Part shown: piece by piece, positions 26,202-35,464 of the stretch
Layout of the letters: each line of letters starts with the position of its first letter
Position numbering within the stretch: the stretch's first letter is position 1
NCBI RefSeq assembly: GCF_900115595.1
Contig: NZ_FOXA01000001.1
Coordinates: 186,001-250,000, forward strand
Length of the DNA: 64,000 nucleotides
DNA from: Tranquillimonas alkanivorans
Lineage (GTDB): Bacteria > Pseudomonadota > Alphaproteobacteria > Rhodobacterales > Rhodobacteraceae
Direction of reading: 5' to 3'
Made by a program: the position numbers and the translations under genes
Notes under the pieces: generated by a model
Seen by the model: only the letters and a program-made list of their open reading frames with translations
Databases searched by the model: none
Told to the model about the DNA's origin: nothing

Positions 26202-26251
26202 GCGAATTTTCGTCGAAAATTCGCACGTCCGATTTTTCGGCGAAAAATCGG
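26202..26251. repeat. 50-nt double palindrome, copy 1
   Basis: Two perfect 23-nt palindromes (each 11-nt arm, one central base, 11-nt arm) are separated by ACGT. The first has arm GCGAATTTTCG and the second arm CCGATTTTTCG. It lies between two convergent genes (dehydrogenase stop 26186, yejF stop 26266), which suits a bidirectional terminator. Copies 2 and 3 are at 37523-37572 (inverted) and 63496-63545. Confidence 0.85.
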
Positions 26252-26265
26252 TGGGCGGGCGGCCC

Positions 26266-27873
26266 TCAGGCCGCGTCGCCCGCCGCTTTCAGATCGAAGG
26301 CCGCCGCCATCAGGGTCCGAGTGTACTCGGTGCGCGGGGCGTCGAAGACCTCGTCCGCCGACCCCTCCTCGACCACATCGCCGCGCTTCATCACCATGAC
26401 CTTGTGGCTCAGCGCGCGCACGACCTTCAGGTCGTGGCTGATGAAGAGATACGCCAGCTGGTACTTCTTCTGCAGGTCGCGCAGCAGCTTCACGATCTGC
26501 ACCTGCACCGTCATGTCCAGCGCCGAGGTCGGCTCGTCCAGCACCACCAGCTTAGGCCGCAGGATCATGGCGCGGGCGATGGCGATGCGCTGGCGCTGCC
26601 CGCCCGAGAATTCGTGCGGATAGCGGTGCATGGTCGCCGGGTCCAGCCCGACCTCGGCCATAATCTCGGCCACCATCTCGCGCTTGTCGCGGCCCTTCTC
26701 GACGCCGTGGACCGATAGTCCCTCGGAGATGATCTCCTCGACCGTCATGCGCGGCGAGAGCGAGCCATAAGGGTCCTGGAACACGATCTGCATGGCCGAG
26801 CGTAGCGGCCGCAGCTGGCGCGACTTCCAGCCCTGGATGTCATCGCCCAGGAACACCACCCGGCCGTCGGACGAGATCAGGCGCATGATCGCCAGCGCCA
26901 GCGTAGTCTTGCCCGACCCGGACTCGCCCACGATGCCCACCGTCTCGCCCGCCCGGACCGACAGGGAGGCCGAATTGACCGCCTTCACGAAGCCCACTGT
27001 CCGGCGCAGCAGGCCGCGCTGGATCGGGAACCAGATGCGCAAATCCTCGGTCCGCACGATCTCGGGCGCGTCCTGCTCGACCGGGTCGGGGACGCCGGTC
27101 GATTGCGCGTTCAGCAGCATCTTGGTGTAAGGGTGCTGCGGGGCGGCGAAGATCTCGCGCGTGTCACCGCGCTCGACGATTTCGCCGCTCTTCATCACGC
27201 AGACCCGGTCGGCGAAGGCCTTCACGATGCCGAGGTCGTGGGTGATGAACAGCATCGACATGCCGAGCTTGCGCTTGAGGTCCGCGAGCAATTCGAGGAT
27301 CTGCGCCTGGATCGTCACGTCGAGCGCGGTCGTCGGCTCATCCGCCACCAGAAGGTCGGGCTCGTTCGCCAGCGCCATGGCGATCATCACGCGCTGGCGC
27401 TGGCCGCCGGACAGCTGGTGCGGATACGAACTCAGCCGGCTCTCCGGGTCCTGAATGCCGACCTGGTCCAGAAGTTCGAGGATGCGCGCCTTCGCCTGCG
27501 GCCCCGTCAGCCCCTGGTGCAGCAGGAGTGTCTCGCCCAGCTGCTTTTCCAGCGTGTGGAGCGGGTTGAGCGATGTCATCGGCTCCTGGAAGATGAAGCT
27601 GATCTTGTTGCCGCGCACCTTGCGCAGAAGCGCCTCGGACGCGCCCACCATCTCCTGCCCTTGGAAGGTGATGGAGCCCGAGAGCTTCGCGCTGTCGGCC
27701 AGCAGGTCGACGGTGGACAGTGCGGTGACGGACTTGCCCGACCCGCTTTCGCCCACCAGCGCGACGGTCTCGCCCTTGCCGACCTCGAACGACACGCCGC
27801 GCACCGCCTGCGTCTCGACCGCGTCCTGCCGGAAGCTTACGGTCAGGTCTTTCACTTCGAGAACGGCGCTCAT
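26266..27873 (-). CDS. yejF: Peptide ABC importer, double ATPase subunit YejF
   Basis: The 535-residue protein contains two ATPase domains in one chain, as in YejF. The first has [17 protein letters not shown] (about 35-51) and [32 protein letters not shown] around 160-190. The second has [19 protein letters not shown] (about 315) and [32 protein letters not shown] around 435-465. Each is followed by an oligopeptide-binding type C-terminal segment. It energises the YejBE channel that takes up peptides (microcin C in E. coli). The ATG at 27873 overlaps the yejE stop by 4 nt. Confidence 0.95.
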   Translation of the reverse strand: MSAVLEVKDLTVSFRQDAVETQAVRGVSFEVGKGETVALVGESGSGKSVTALSTVDLLADSAKLSGSITFQGQEMVGASEALLRKVRGNKISFIFQEPMTSLNPLHTLEKQLGETLLLHQGLTGPQAKARILELLDQVGIQDPESRLSSYPHQLSGGQRQRVMIAMALANEPDLLVADEPTTALDVTIQAQILELLADLKRKLGMSMLFITHDLGIVKAFADRVCVMKSGEIVERGDTREIFAAPQHPYTKMLLNAQSTGVPDPVEQDAPEIVRTEDLRIWFPIQRGLLRRTVGFVKAVNSASLSVRAGETVGIVGESGSGKTTLALAIMRLISSDGRVVFLGDDIQGWKSRQLRPLRSAMQIVFQDPYGSLSPRMTVEEIISEGLSVHGVEKGRDKREMVAEIMAEVGLDPATMHRYPHEFSGGQRQRIAIARAMILRPKLVVLDEPTSALDMTVQVQIVKLLRDLQKKYQLAYLFISHDLKVVRALSHKVMVMKRGDVVEEGSADEVFDAPRTEYTRTLMAAAFDLKAAGDAA

Positions 27874-29117
27874 TGGAAGGTCTTTCTCGGGTCGAACGCG
27901 TCGCGCACGCCTTCGAAGATGAAGACGAGGAGCGACAGCATGATGGCGAAGGTGAAGAATGCGGTGAAGCCCAGCCACGGCGCCTGCAGGTTCTGCTTGG
28001 CCTGAAGCGTGAGCTCGCCCAGCGACGGGGCCGAGGACGGCAGGCCGAAGCCCAGGAAGTCGAGCGAGGCCAGCGTCGAGATCGTGCCGGTGATGATGAA
28101 CGGCAGAAGCGTGACGGTCGCGACCATCGCGTTTGGCAGCATGTGCCGCATCATGATGGTCCAGTTCGACACGCCCAGCGCCCGCGCCGCCCGCACGTAT
28201 TCGAAGTTGCGTGCGCGCAGGAACTCGGCTCGGACCACGCCGACCAGCGCAGGCCAGCCGAACAGCACCGTGACGAACACCAGAAGCCAGAAACTTCGGC
28301 CCAAGATCGCGAACAGGATGATGATGATGTAGAGGGACGGCGTCGACACCCAGATCTCGATGATCCGCTGGAAGATCAGGTCCAGCCAGCCCCCGAAGAA
28401 GCCCTGCACCGCCCCGGCAATGATGCCGATGATGGATGTCAGCACCGTGACGATCAGCGTGAACAGGATCGACAGCCGGAAGCCGTAGATCACCCGCGCC
28501 GCCACGTCCCGCGCCGTGTCGTCGGTACCCAGGATGTGGGCCGAATCCGGTGCGGACGGGGCGGCGCCGCCGATGTCATTGATCGTGTCGTAGGAATACG
28601 GGATCGGCGGCCAGAGCAGCCAGCCCTCCTCGATCGCCTGCCCGTCGTAGCTGCCCGTGGTCTCGGCCGCGGCAAGCACTTCCTCGGGCTCGTAGAAGCA
28701 GTCTTCGAGCCCGCCGGACACGATGAGGCACTGCACCTCGATGTCGGAATAGACCGCCTCGGTCCGGAAATCGCCGCCGAACTCGGTCTCGGGATAGAAG
28801 TTGAAGATCGGCGTGTAGTAGTCGCCGCGGTAGTTCACGAGGATCGGCTTGTCGTTCGCGATGAACTCGGCGAACAGCGACAGCCCGAAGATGATCGCGA
28901 ACAGCCACAGGCTCCACAGGGCGCGGCGATTGCGCTTGAAGTTGCGCCAGCGGCGCTGGTTCAGCGGCGACAGCCACATCCGCCGGCGGCGCGGATCGAC
29001 TGGCGGCGGGGCGAGGTGCCCGCCCGGCCCCGGATGGGGCGGCGGGGTCGCGACGCCCGGCTCGGTGGGCTCGGCCGGCTCGTTCTCGATCTCGGGGCGG
29101 TAGTCGGGATGCGCCAT
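27870..29117 (-). CDS. yejE: Peptide ABC importer permease YejE
   Basis: The 415-residue inner-membrane permease has a Pro/Glu-rich cytoplasmic N-terminus (about 1-45), a first span (LWSLWLFAIIFGLSLFAEF), a large periplasmic loop and five further spans. The YejE/DppC signature is present: HILGTDDTARDVAARVIYGFRLS and, near 315-335, VRAARALGVSNWTIMMRHMLP, the EAA loop that contacts the ATPase. It overlaps yejF by 4 nt and lies 1 nt after yejB. The N-terminal extension is longer than in E. coli YejE. Confidence 0.94.
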   Translation of the reverse strand: MAHPDYRPEIENEPAEPTEPGVATPPPHPGPGGHLAPPPVDPRRRRMWLSPLNQRRWRNFKRNRRALWSLWLFAIIFGLSLFAEFIANDKPILVNYRGDYYTPIFNFYPETEFGGDFRTEAVYSDIEVQCLIVSGGLEDCFYEPEEVLAAAETTGSYDGQAIEEGWLLWPPIPYSYDTINDIGGAAPSAPDSAHILGTDDTARDVAARVIYGFRLSILFTLIVTVLTSIIGIIAGAVQGFFGGWLDLIFQRIIEIWVSTPSLYIIIILFAILGRSFWLLVFVTVLFGWPALVGVVRAEFLRARNFEYVRAARALGVSNWTIMMRHMLPNAMVATVTLLPFIITGTISTLASLDFLGFGLPSSAPSLGELTLQAKQNLQAPWLGFTAFFTFAIMLSLLVFIFEGVRDAFDPRKTFQ

Positions 29118-29118
29118 G

Positions 29119-30198
29119 TCAGGTCTCCCGCGACTCGAAGTCGATGCGCGGATCGACGAAGACGTACATCATGTCGGACAGGATGCCGACGACGAGGCCG
29201 ATGAGGCCGAAGAAGAACAGCGTGCCGAAGATCACCGGGTAATCCCGCGCCACCGCAGCCTCGAAGCCCAGCCGGCCCAGCCCGTCGAGCGAGAAGATGG
29301 TCTCGATGATCAGCGAGCCGCCGAAGAACACGCCGATGAACACGCTCGGGAAGCCCGCGATCACGATTAGCATCGCGTTGCGGAACACGTGGCCATAGAG
29401 CACGCGGCTTTCCTTCAGCCCCTTGGCCTTGGCGGTGACGACGTACTGCTTCTTGATCTCGTCCAGGAACGAGTTCTTGGTCAGCAGCGTCAGCGTCGCG
29501 AAGGCCGAGATGGTCGAGGCCGCCACCGGCAGCGCGATGTGCCAGAAATAGTCCACGACCTTGCCGAACAGCGAAAGCTGCTCCCAGTTGTCCGAGGTCA
29601 GGCCCCGCAGCGGGAACCACTGGAAGTACGACCCGCCCGCGAACAGCACGAGCAGAAGGATCGCGAACAGGAAGCCCGGGATGGCGTAGGCCACGATGAT
29701 CAGGCCACTCGTCCAGGTGTCGAAGCTGGTCCCGTCGCGCACCGCCTTGCGGATACCCAGCGGGATCGACACGACATAGGCGATGAGGGTGGACCACAGC
29801 CCCAGCGTGATCGACACCGGCATCTTCTCGAGCACCAGGTCGATGACGCTGATCGAGCGGAAATAACTCTCGCCGAAGTCGAACTGGATGTAGTTCCACA
29901 TCATCGTCAGGAAGCGTTCGAGCGGCGGCTTGTCGAAACCGAACTCGCGCTCGAGCTGCTCGATGAATTCGGGCGGCAGGCCGCGGGCGCCGGCGTAGTC
30001 GCTTTCGCCGCCCCCACCCACGGTTTCCGAGCCGGTGCCGGCGATGCCTTCGAACACATCGCCCTCGCCCTCGATCTGGGCCAGGACCTGTTCGATCGGC
30101 CCGCCGGGGACGAACTGCGTGAGGACGAAGTTGACGATCATGATCCCCAGCAGCGTGGGGATCACAAGCAGCATTCGCCGGAGGATGTATGCTCCCAT
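29119..30198 (-). CDS. yejB: Peptide ABC importer permease YejB
   Basis: The 359-residue DppB-type permease begins [34 protein letters not shown], the standard first span and PGGP turn. A Gly/Glu-rich stretch at about 45-75 is typical of YejB. The EAA loop [24 protein letters not shown] lies at about 250-273. There are six hydrophobic spans. Spacing of 10 nt from yejA and 1 nt to yejE shows a single operon. With YejE it forms the inner-membrane pore. Confidence 0.95.
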   Translation of the reverse strand: MGAYILRRMLLVIPTLLGIMIVNFVLTQFVPGGPIEQVLAQIEGEGDVFEGIAGTGSETVGGGGESDYAGARGLPPEFIEQLEREFGFDKPPLERFLTMMWNYIQFDFGESYFRSISVIDLVLEKMPVSITLGLWSTLIAYVVSIPLGIRKAVRDGTSFDTWTSGLIIVAYAIPGFLFAILLLVLFAGGSYFQWFPLRGLTSDNWEQLSLFGKVVDYFWHIALPVAASTISAFATLTLLTKNSFLDEIKKQYVVTAKAKGLKESRVLYGHVFRNAMLIVIAGFPSVFIGVFFGGSLIIETIFSLDGLGRLGFEAAVARDYPVIFGTLFFFGLIGLVVGILSDMMYVFVDPRIDFESRET

Positions 30199-30208
30199 TA
30201 GTCGGACC

Positions 30209-32110
30209 TCAGAGCTTGCCGGCGGCTTCGAGCTCGGCGGCCCGGTCGGCGTCGTACCACCAGAAGTCGAGGTTGCCGAGCGCGTAGGGCGGCAGCGGCT
30301 CGGGATGGTCGAAGACGTCGTAGTAGGCCACGGTGTGCACGTCCTTGAACCACTGCGGCACCCAGAACCGCTTGGCCCGCAACACGCGGTCGAGCGCCAT
30401 CACGGCCGTGTAGAGCTCGTCCTGCGTCTCGGCCGCCATCACCGTCTCGATCAGGCTGTCCACGGCCGGATCGCACAGGCCCGGCGAGTTGAAGACGTCG
30501 TCCACGCCTTCGCACCCGAAGTACTGCATCAGGCCCGCCCCCGGCTCGTACCCTGTGGGGAACTGGTCCACGATGATGTCGAACTGATGGCTGCGGGTCA
30601 GGTCGGTGTACTGCGCCGGGTCCACCCGGTTGTAGCGCGCGTCGATGCCCAGCGCCTGAAGGTTCGACACGAAGGGCTGGTGCACTCGGTCGAAGGTCGG
30701 GCTGTCCTCGAGGATCTCGACCGTCAGTACCTCGCCGGCCTCGTTGCGGCGCACGCCGTCGTCGCCAACGATCCACCCGGCCTCTTCCAGCAGCTTCGAG
30801 GCGCGGCGCAGGTTGCGGCGGTCGAGCTGCCGCTCGCCGCTTTCCGGCGCGGGCGTCGGCGCGGCCTCCAATATGGCCTCGTCCAGCAGTCCCTCGTCCA
30901 CCAGCGGCTGAAGCAGCGCGACCTCGGCTTCGGTGGGCGTGCCCAAGGATTCGAGCGGTGAATTCTCCCAGAAGCTGTCGATGCGATCGTAGATGCCGTA
31001 GAACAGCGTGTCGTTCGACCACTCGAAGTTGAACATCAGGCCGATCGCCTCGCGCACACGCGGGTCCTGGAACTTCTCACGCCGCAGGTTCATCACGTAG
31101 GACTGGCCGGTGGCGATGGTGCCGTCCGGCAGCTCGGCCTTGATGATGGTGCCATCCTCGACCGCGGGAAAGTCGTACGAAGTCGCCCAGTTCTTCGAGC
31201 TGTTTTCGTTCCGGAACGTATAGGCGCCGGCCTTGAAGCCTTCGAGCGCGGCGTTGGAGTCGCCAAAATACTCGATCCGGATGGTGTCGAAGTTCGACCG
31301 GCCCCGGTTGATCGGCAGGTCCGCGCCCCAGTAGTCGGGATTGCGGCTGTAGACGATCTGCTGGTTGATGTCGTAGCTGTCGAGCACGTAGGGCCCCGAG
31401 CCAACGCCGGGATCCAGCCGGCTTTCGTCCAGCCCCGCACCCGTCTCCTCGAACCAGGCCTTCGACATTACCGGCAGCCCGGCCGCGACCTGCACCCGGT
31501 CACGCGGCGGTGTGCCGTCCTTGAAGTTGTACCGGACGCGCTTGGGGCCCAGCACCTCGACGCTTTCGACGTACTCGTCGAGCACGGTGCGAAACGACAA
31601 CAGCCCCTCGTCGCGGAACAGCTCGTAGGTGAACTTCACGTCCTCTGCGGTGAGCGGCGTGCCGTCCGAAAACTCGGCCCCTTCGCGGATGTTGAAGATC
31701 GCCCAGGATCGATCCTCGGGGTACTCGACCGTCTCGCACAGCAGGCAGTAGAGCGACCCGATCTCGTCCGCGACCGACACCATCATCTCTTCATAGATCG
31801 ACGACGCCAGCAGGCCCGAACGGCCCTTGCGGGTGAAGGGGTTCATGCTGTCGAAGGTGCCCAGCCACGGGATCGACATCTCGCCGCCCTTGGGCGCGTC
31901 CGGATTGACGTAGTCGAGATGCGTGAAATGCGCCGGGTACTTCAGTTCGCCGAAGGTCGAGATGCCGTGGCTGACCGTGACGTCCGCATCCTCCTGCGCC
32001 GGGACCGCGACGCTCGTCGCCAGCAGGGCCACGCCGGCGGCGGACAGCGACCGCGACAGACGCGTACGTGGCGTACGGGGTGCGCGGCGACGGGTGCGGC
32101 ATGAGATCAT
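30209..32110 (-). CDS. yejA: Periplasmic peptide-binding protein YejA
   Basis: This 633-residue extracellular solute-binding protein (SBP family 5) captures oligopeptides for YejBEF. An Arg-rich N-terminus and hydrophobic segment ([19 protein letters not shown]) form the signal peptide. Family features include [34 protein letters not shown] (about 110-145) and [11 protein letters not shown] (about 86-96). I use ATG 32110, which has GGAGGA 7 nt upstream, rather than an in-frame ATG 69 nt earlier that lacks a site. It is the first gene of yejABEF. Confidence 0.95.
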   Translation of the reverse strand: MISCRTRRRAPRTPRTRLSRSLSAAGVALLATSVAVPAQEDADVTVSHGISTFGELKYPAHFTHLDYVNPDAPKGGEMSIPWLGTFDSMNPFTRKGRSGLLASSIYEEMMVSVADEIGSLYCLLCETVEYPEDRSWAIFNIREGAEFSDGTPLTAEDVKFTYELFRDEGLLSFRTVLDEYVESVEVLGPKRVRYNFKDGTPPRDRVQVAAGLPVMSKAWFEETGAGLDESRLDPGVGSGPYVLDSYDINQQIVYSRNPDYWGADLPINRGRSNFDTIRIEYFGDSNAALEGFKAGAYTFRNENSSKNWATSYDFPAVEDGTIIKAELPDGTIATGQSYVMNLRREKFQDPRVREAIGLMFNFEWSNDTLFYGIYDRIDSFWENSPLESLGTPTEAEVALLQPLVDEGLLDEAILEAAPTPAPESGERQLDRRNLRRASKLLEEAGWIVGDDGVRRNEAGEVLTVEILEDSPTFDRVHQPFVSNLQALGIDARYNRVDPAQYTDLTRSHQFDIIVDQFPTGYEPGAGLMQYFGCEGVDDVFNSPGLCDPAVDSLIETVMAAETQDELYTAVMALDRVLRAKRFWVPQWFKDVHTVAYYDVFDHPEPLPPYALGNLDFWWYDADRAAELEAAGKL

Positions 32111-32250
32111 GCGTCGATCCTCCGTAAACTGATGACGTCGATGGGTCTCCGGTCGACGAGGTAAGCTATTTTTGGGCATGTCGATGTTTCAAGACGAAAC
32201 TCCGTGATGCCGCGTGAAGGTCCGGAGCCCGGCTTCAGGGGTCGTATAAC

Positions 32251-32280
32251 GAAAAAGGCCCGGCTGTGCCGGGCCTTTTG
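32251..32280 (-). terminator. Rho-independent terminator of the cytochrome c gene (possibly bidirectional)
   Basis: AAGGCCCGGC and GCCGGGCCTT form the stem around a 3-nt loop. On the minus strand it is followed by TTTTT, so it ends the cytochrome c transcript 26 nt after the stop codon. On the plus strand a TTTTG tail is also present, but no plus-strand gene ends here. Confidence 0.8.
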
Positions 32281-32306
32281 TTCAACTTGCCGAAAGCGGT
32301 GCGTTA

Positions 32307-32822
32307 TCACTCGGTCGACGCCAGGTACGCGATCAGGTTCGCGCGATCCTCGAGCTTGGGCAGACCGGCGAAGCCCATCGAGGTGCCGGGCGCATAGCCG
32401 CGCGGGCTTTCCAGAAAGCCGTTCAGGTTCTCGGGCGTCCAAACGTCGGCCGCGTCGCTCAGCGCACCCGAGTAGTTGAAGCCGGCGACCGACGCGACCT
32501 CGCGGCCGACTACGCCGTTCAGGTGCGGGCCGGTGCCGTCCGATCCGTCAAGGGCATGGCAGGCGCGGCACTTGCCGAAGACGCGCTCGCCCGCGCCGGG
32601 ATCGGCGGCGGCCATCACCTCCGCGAAGTCGACCTCGACCACTTCCTCGGCCCCTTCTTCCTCGCCGGTGTCGATCACATAGGCCTGCGCGATCTCTTCG
32701 CCATGACCCCCGTCCTCGCTCACGTGGTAAAGTCCTTCAGCGGCCCAGTTGCCGAGGAGAAAGATCAGGAGCGTGCCGCAGAAGCCGCCCACGATCTTGG
32801 TCAGAGTCATTGTGTCGAACAT
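32307..32822 (-). CDS. Membrane-anchored c-type cytochrome (cytochrome cy/c552-like)
   Basis: The 171-residue protein has an uncleaved N-terminal anchor ([19 protein letters not shown], about 10-28), an acidic linker rich in Glu (about 45-70) and one cytochrome c domain. The heme site is C85-R-A-C88-H89 and the axial Met is in [10 protein letters not shown] near 150. This is the plan of cytochrome cy, which carries electrons from the bc1 complex to terminal oxidases or the reaction centre. Start ATG 32822 (MFDTMTLTK) fits relatives; ATG 32810 is possible. It is divergent from pheA. Confidence 0.92.
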   Translation of the reverse strand: MFDTMTLTKIVGGFCGTLLIFLLGNWAAEGLYHVSEDGGHGEEIAQAYVIDTGEEEGAEEVVEVDFAEVMAAADPGAGERVFGKCRACHALDGSDGTGPHLNGVVGREVASVAGFNYSGALSDAADVWTPENLNGFLESPRGYAPGTSMGFAGLPKLEDRANLIAYLASTE

Positions 32823-32964
32823 GTCGCGTTGCGTCCCGTCTGGATGTCGGGCGCTATCTATCCGCTTCCGCGCCGGGCTTTCAAGCGATATGCCCGCGAC
32901 GAAACGCCCGCAGCGGCCGCCGTTGCGCGGGGTGATCCAAGAACAACACCATGAGGGGGGGAGA

Positions 32965-33798
32965 ATGCCGGGACGCATCGCATTCCAGGGCGAGCCGGGA
33001 GCCTATTCCCACCAGGCCTGCCGCGAGAAACGACCGGACATGGAGGCGCTGCCCTGCCGCACCTTCGAAGACGTGATCGAGGCCGTGCGCAAGGGTGACG
33101 CCGAACTTGCCATGCTGCCGGTCGAGAACTCGACCTATGGCCGCGTCGCTGACATCCACCGCCTTCTGCCCTCGTCGGGCCTGCACATCGTGGACGAGGC
33201 CTTCGTCCGCGTGCACATCAACCTGCTGGGCGTGCGTGGCGCGAAGCTGGCGAACGTACGCGAGGCGCTGTGCCACCTCGTCTTGCTGCCGCAATGCGGC
33301 GAGTTCCTGCGCGAGCACGGAATCAACGGGCTGGTCAGCCCCGACAACGCCCGCGCCGCCCGCGAAGTGTCCGAGCGCGGCGATCCGTCGGTGGCGGCGC
33401 TGGCCTCGGACCTGGCGGCCGAGATCTACGGCCTCGACATCCTTGCCCGGCATATTGAGGATCACGACCGCAACACCACGCGCTTCCTCCTGATGTCGCG
33501 CGAGGCCGACTTCAAGCGCCGCGGCACCGCCGGCATGATCACCTCGTTCGTCTTCCGCGTGCGCAACATCCCCGCCGCGCTCTACAAGGCGATGGGCGGC
33601 TTCGCCACGAACGGCGTGAACATGACCAAGCTGGAAAGCTACATGGTCGACGGGTCCTTCTCGGCCACGCAGTTCTATGCCGATATCGAGGGGCACCCCG
33701 ACGACCGGCACGTGCAGCTTGCGCTGGACGAACTCGACTACTTCACATCCGAGATCCGCGTCCTCGGAGTCTACCCGGCGGATCCCCGCCGCCGCTGA
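32965..33798 (+). CDS. pheA: Prephenate dehydratase
   Basis: The 277-residue enzyme turns prephenate into phenylpyruvate for phenylalanine synthesis. The catalytic domain starts [15 protein letters not shown] and has [17 protein letters not shown] (about 53-69) and the [11 protein letters not shown] motif (about 171-181) with the catalytic Thr. A C-terminal ACT domain (about 190-270) has the [32 protein letters not shown] pattern expected for feedback control by phenylalanine. There is no chorismate mutase domain. GGGGGGAG precedes the ATG. Confidence 0.96.
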   Translation: MPGRIAFQGEPGAYSHQACREKRPDMEALPCRTFEDVIEAVRKGDAELAMLPVENSTYGRVADIHRLLPSSGLHIVDEAFVRVHINLLGVRGAKLANVREALCHLVLLPQCGEFLREHGINGLVSPDNARAAREVSERGDPSVAALASDLAAEIYGLDILARHIEDHDRNTTRFLLMSREADFKRRGTAGMITSFVFRVRNIPAALYKAMGGFATNGVNMTKLESYMVDGSFSATQFYADIEGHPDDRHVQLALDELDYFTSEIRVLGVYPADPRRR

Positions 33799-34260
33799 TC
33801 AGGCGGTGACGGCGTAGCGCCCGGCGATGTCGGCGCCGTACTTCGCCACCCGCTCCTCGAACCGGCGATCGAGTTTGCCCTTGGCCAGCTTCAACGACTG
33901 CACCAGCAGCCGCGCCGTCAGCGTCGAAGGTCGCAGGTCCAGCGACACGAGCACCCGCGTGCTTTTCGCCGACAGCGGCACCAGCTCGACGCGCAGTTCG
34001 GTTTGCACGCCTTCGACCCGGCCCCGCGCCACGATCAGCTCGGGCGCGACGTACTCGGCGATCTCCATTTCGATCCGGCGCCGGTGACCGCGCAGGTCGA
34101 AGGCGCCCTTCCATGCCGTGCCCGCCCCCTGCGCGTCGCGGGTGCGCGTGACCTCGGCGCCGCGGCGCTCGGCCTGCTGCTCGAAGCGGCGGAAGTCGGA
34201 AAGTTGCTCGAAGACGAAGGCCTGCGGCGCCTCGACATCGGTGCGGGTGGAAAACTTCAT
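33799..34260 (-). CDS. SRPBCC-fold protein (CoxG/START-like)
   Basis: The 153-residue protein begins MKFSTRTDVEAPQAFVFEQLSDFRRFEQQAERRG, the pattern of SRPBCC (Bet v1-like) proteins that bind hydrophobic ligands. The rest alternates strands and ends in a long helix (LLVQSLKLAKGKLDRRFEERVAKYG), as in this fold. No signal peptide or metal site is seen. It abuts the pheA stop (convergent) and is 37 nt downstream of nudC on the same strand, so both may share a transcript. Ligand unknown. Confidence 0.8.
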   Translation of the reverse strand: MKFSTRTDVEAPQAFVFEQLSDFRRFEQQAERRGAEVTRTRDAQGAGTAWKGAFDLRGHRRRIEMEIAEYVAPELIVARGRVEGVQTELRVELVPLSAKSTRVLVSLDLRPSTLTARLLVQSLKLAKGKLDRRFEERVAKYGADIAGRYAVTA

Positions 34261-34297
34261 GTGTCTGCCCGTTCGCCTGTTTCCCGGAACGCTGACC

Positions 34298-35263
34298 TCA
34301 ATCCAACCGGTCCGCAAGCCAGTTGGCGATGATGAAATGCGCGATGGCGCCCGGGCGCGCCGGTTTCAGCGTCGGATCCTCCCCGGCATAGGCCGCCATC
34401 ATCTCCTCGCGCGTGACCCAGCGCGCATCCTCGAGCTCGGCGGGGTCGAGCGTGATCTCGTCCGTAAGCGCCACGCCCCGGCAGCCGAACATCAGCGACG
34501 ACGGGAACGGCCAGGGCTGGCAGGCGAGGTATTTCACCTTCCCCACGCGCACGCCCGCCTCCTCGAACGTCTCGCGCCGGACGGCCGCCTCGATCGTCTC
34601 TCCGGGTTCGACGAAGCCCGCCAGCAGCGAATACATCCCCACGGGCCAGCCGGGCGACCGGCCGATGAGCACGCTGTTTCCGCGAGTGATCAGCATGATC
34701 GCCACCGGGTCCGTGCGCGGGAAGTGGTGTGCACCGCAGGCCGGGCAGAGGCGCTGCCAGCCCGCCATGGCGACATGGCTTTCGTGCCCGCAGCGCGCGC
34801 AGAAGCGGTGCGTGGCGTGCCAGCCGAGAATTCCGCGCGCCGTCGCCACAAGTTCCGCGTCCCGCGCCGTGAGCCGGGTCATCGCGGCGCGCAGCTCGGC
34901 GAAGCGGTGGGTGTCGGACATGGCCGGATGGCGCTGCTCGGACGGGTCGTGGAAGGCGCCCAGCGTCTCGGGCGTCTCTTCGGGCTCCCACGCCGAAAGG
35001 TCGCAAGCGAACCGCGGCCGCCCCTCGTCCAGTCCCAGGAACACCCGGTCCGGCGCATCCGCCAGCGCGGCGTCGTCGGCGGCAAGCCATCCCGGCGCCT
35101 CGGTCTCGGCCGCGCCGACCAGCAGCGGCTTGCCGCGCCAGAGCGGCAGGACGCCTGCCTCGGGATCGCGGGCCATGAGGCCAAGCTCTTCCGGCCGGTT
35201 GCGCAGGTGCGCCGCCCGGTCCAGTCCCGAGCCGCCGAATGTCACCGTTTCGCCGATCCGCAT
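34298..35263 (-). CDS. nudC: NAD(+) diphosphatase NudC
   Basis: The 321-residue Nudix hydrolase cleaves NADH/NAD+ to NMN and AMP and can remove NAD caps from RNA. A zinc ribbon (CARCG at about 154 and CPACG at about 172) precedes the Nudix domain. The Nudix box GFVEPGETIEAAVRRETFEEAG (about 215-236) is complete, and the NudC-specific QPWPFPSSLMFG motif follows at about 248-259. The N-terminal third is the usual variable NUDIX-like domain. Confidence 0.95.
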   Translation of the reverse strand: MRIGETVTFGGSGLDRAAHLRNRPEELGLMARDPEAGVLPLWRGKPLLVGAAETEAPGWLAADDAALADAPDRVFLGLDEGRPRFACDLSAWEPEETPETLGAFHDPSEQRHPAMSDTHRFAELRAAMTRLTARDAELVATARGILGWHATHRFCARCGHESHVAMAGWQRLCPACGAHHFPRTDPVAIMLITRGNSVLIGRSPGWPVGMYSLLAGFVEPGETIEAAVRRETFEEAGVRVGKVKYLACQPWPFPSSLMFGCRGVALTDEITLDPAELEDARWVTREEMMAAYAGEDPTLKPARPGAIAHFIIANWLADRLD

Positions 35264-35464
35264 GCGCCGCCTCCTTCACCTGGTGCGTCCGTGCCACGGT
35301 CGGGGACTGAGGTAAACTCTCCCGCAACGCCATTTGCAACCTAAGGTTGTTATGCCATCTTGGCCGAGCGCTGACGTCGCGACACCCCCGCACTTGTTTG
35401 GCTACTCTCGAAGGAATGTCATGAAGTACCGTTACCGGCAGGACGTCATTCTCAGGAGACCCGA

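Noticed and set aside
32111-32179. Longer yejA start at 32179
   Set aside because: It adds a charged leader with no ribosome-binding site and hides the signal peptide; ATG 32110 has GGAGGA at a good distance.
35425-35464. PHO box upstream of cpdB
   Set aside because: TGTCAT and CGTTAC half-sites are present but spaced 12-13 nt apart, not the 11 nt expected of a PhoB direct repeat.
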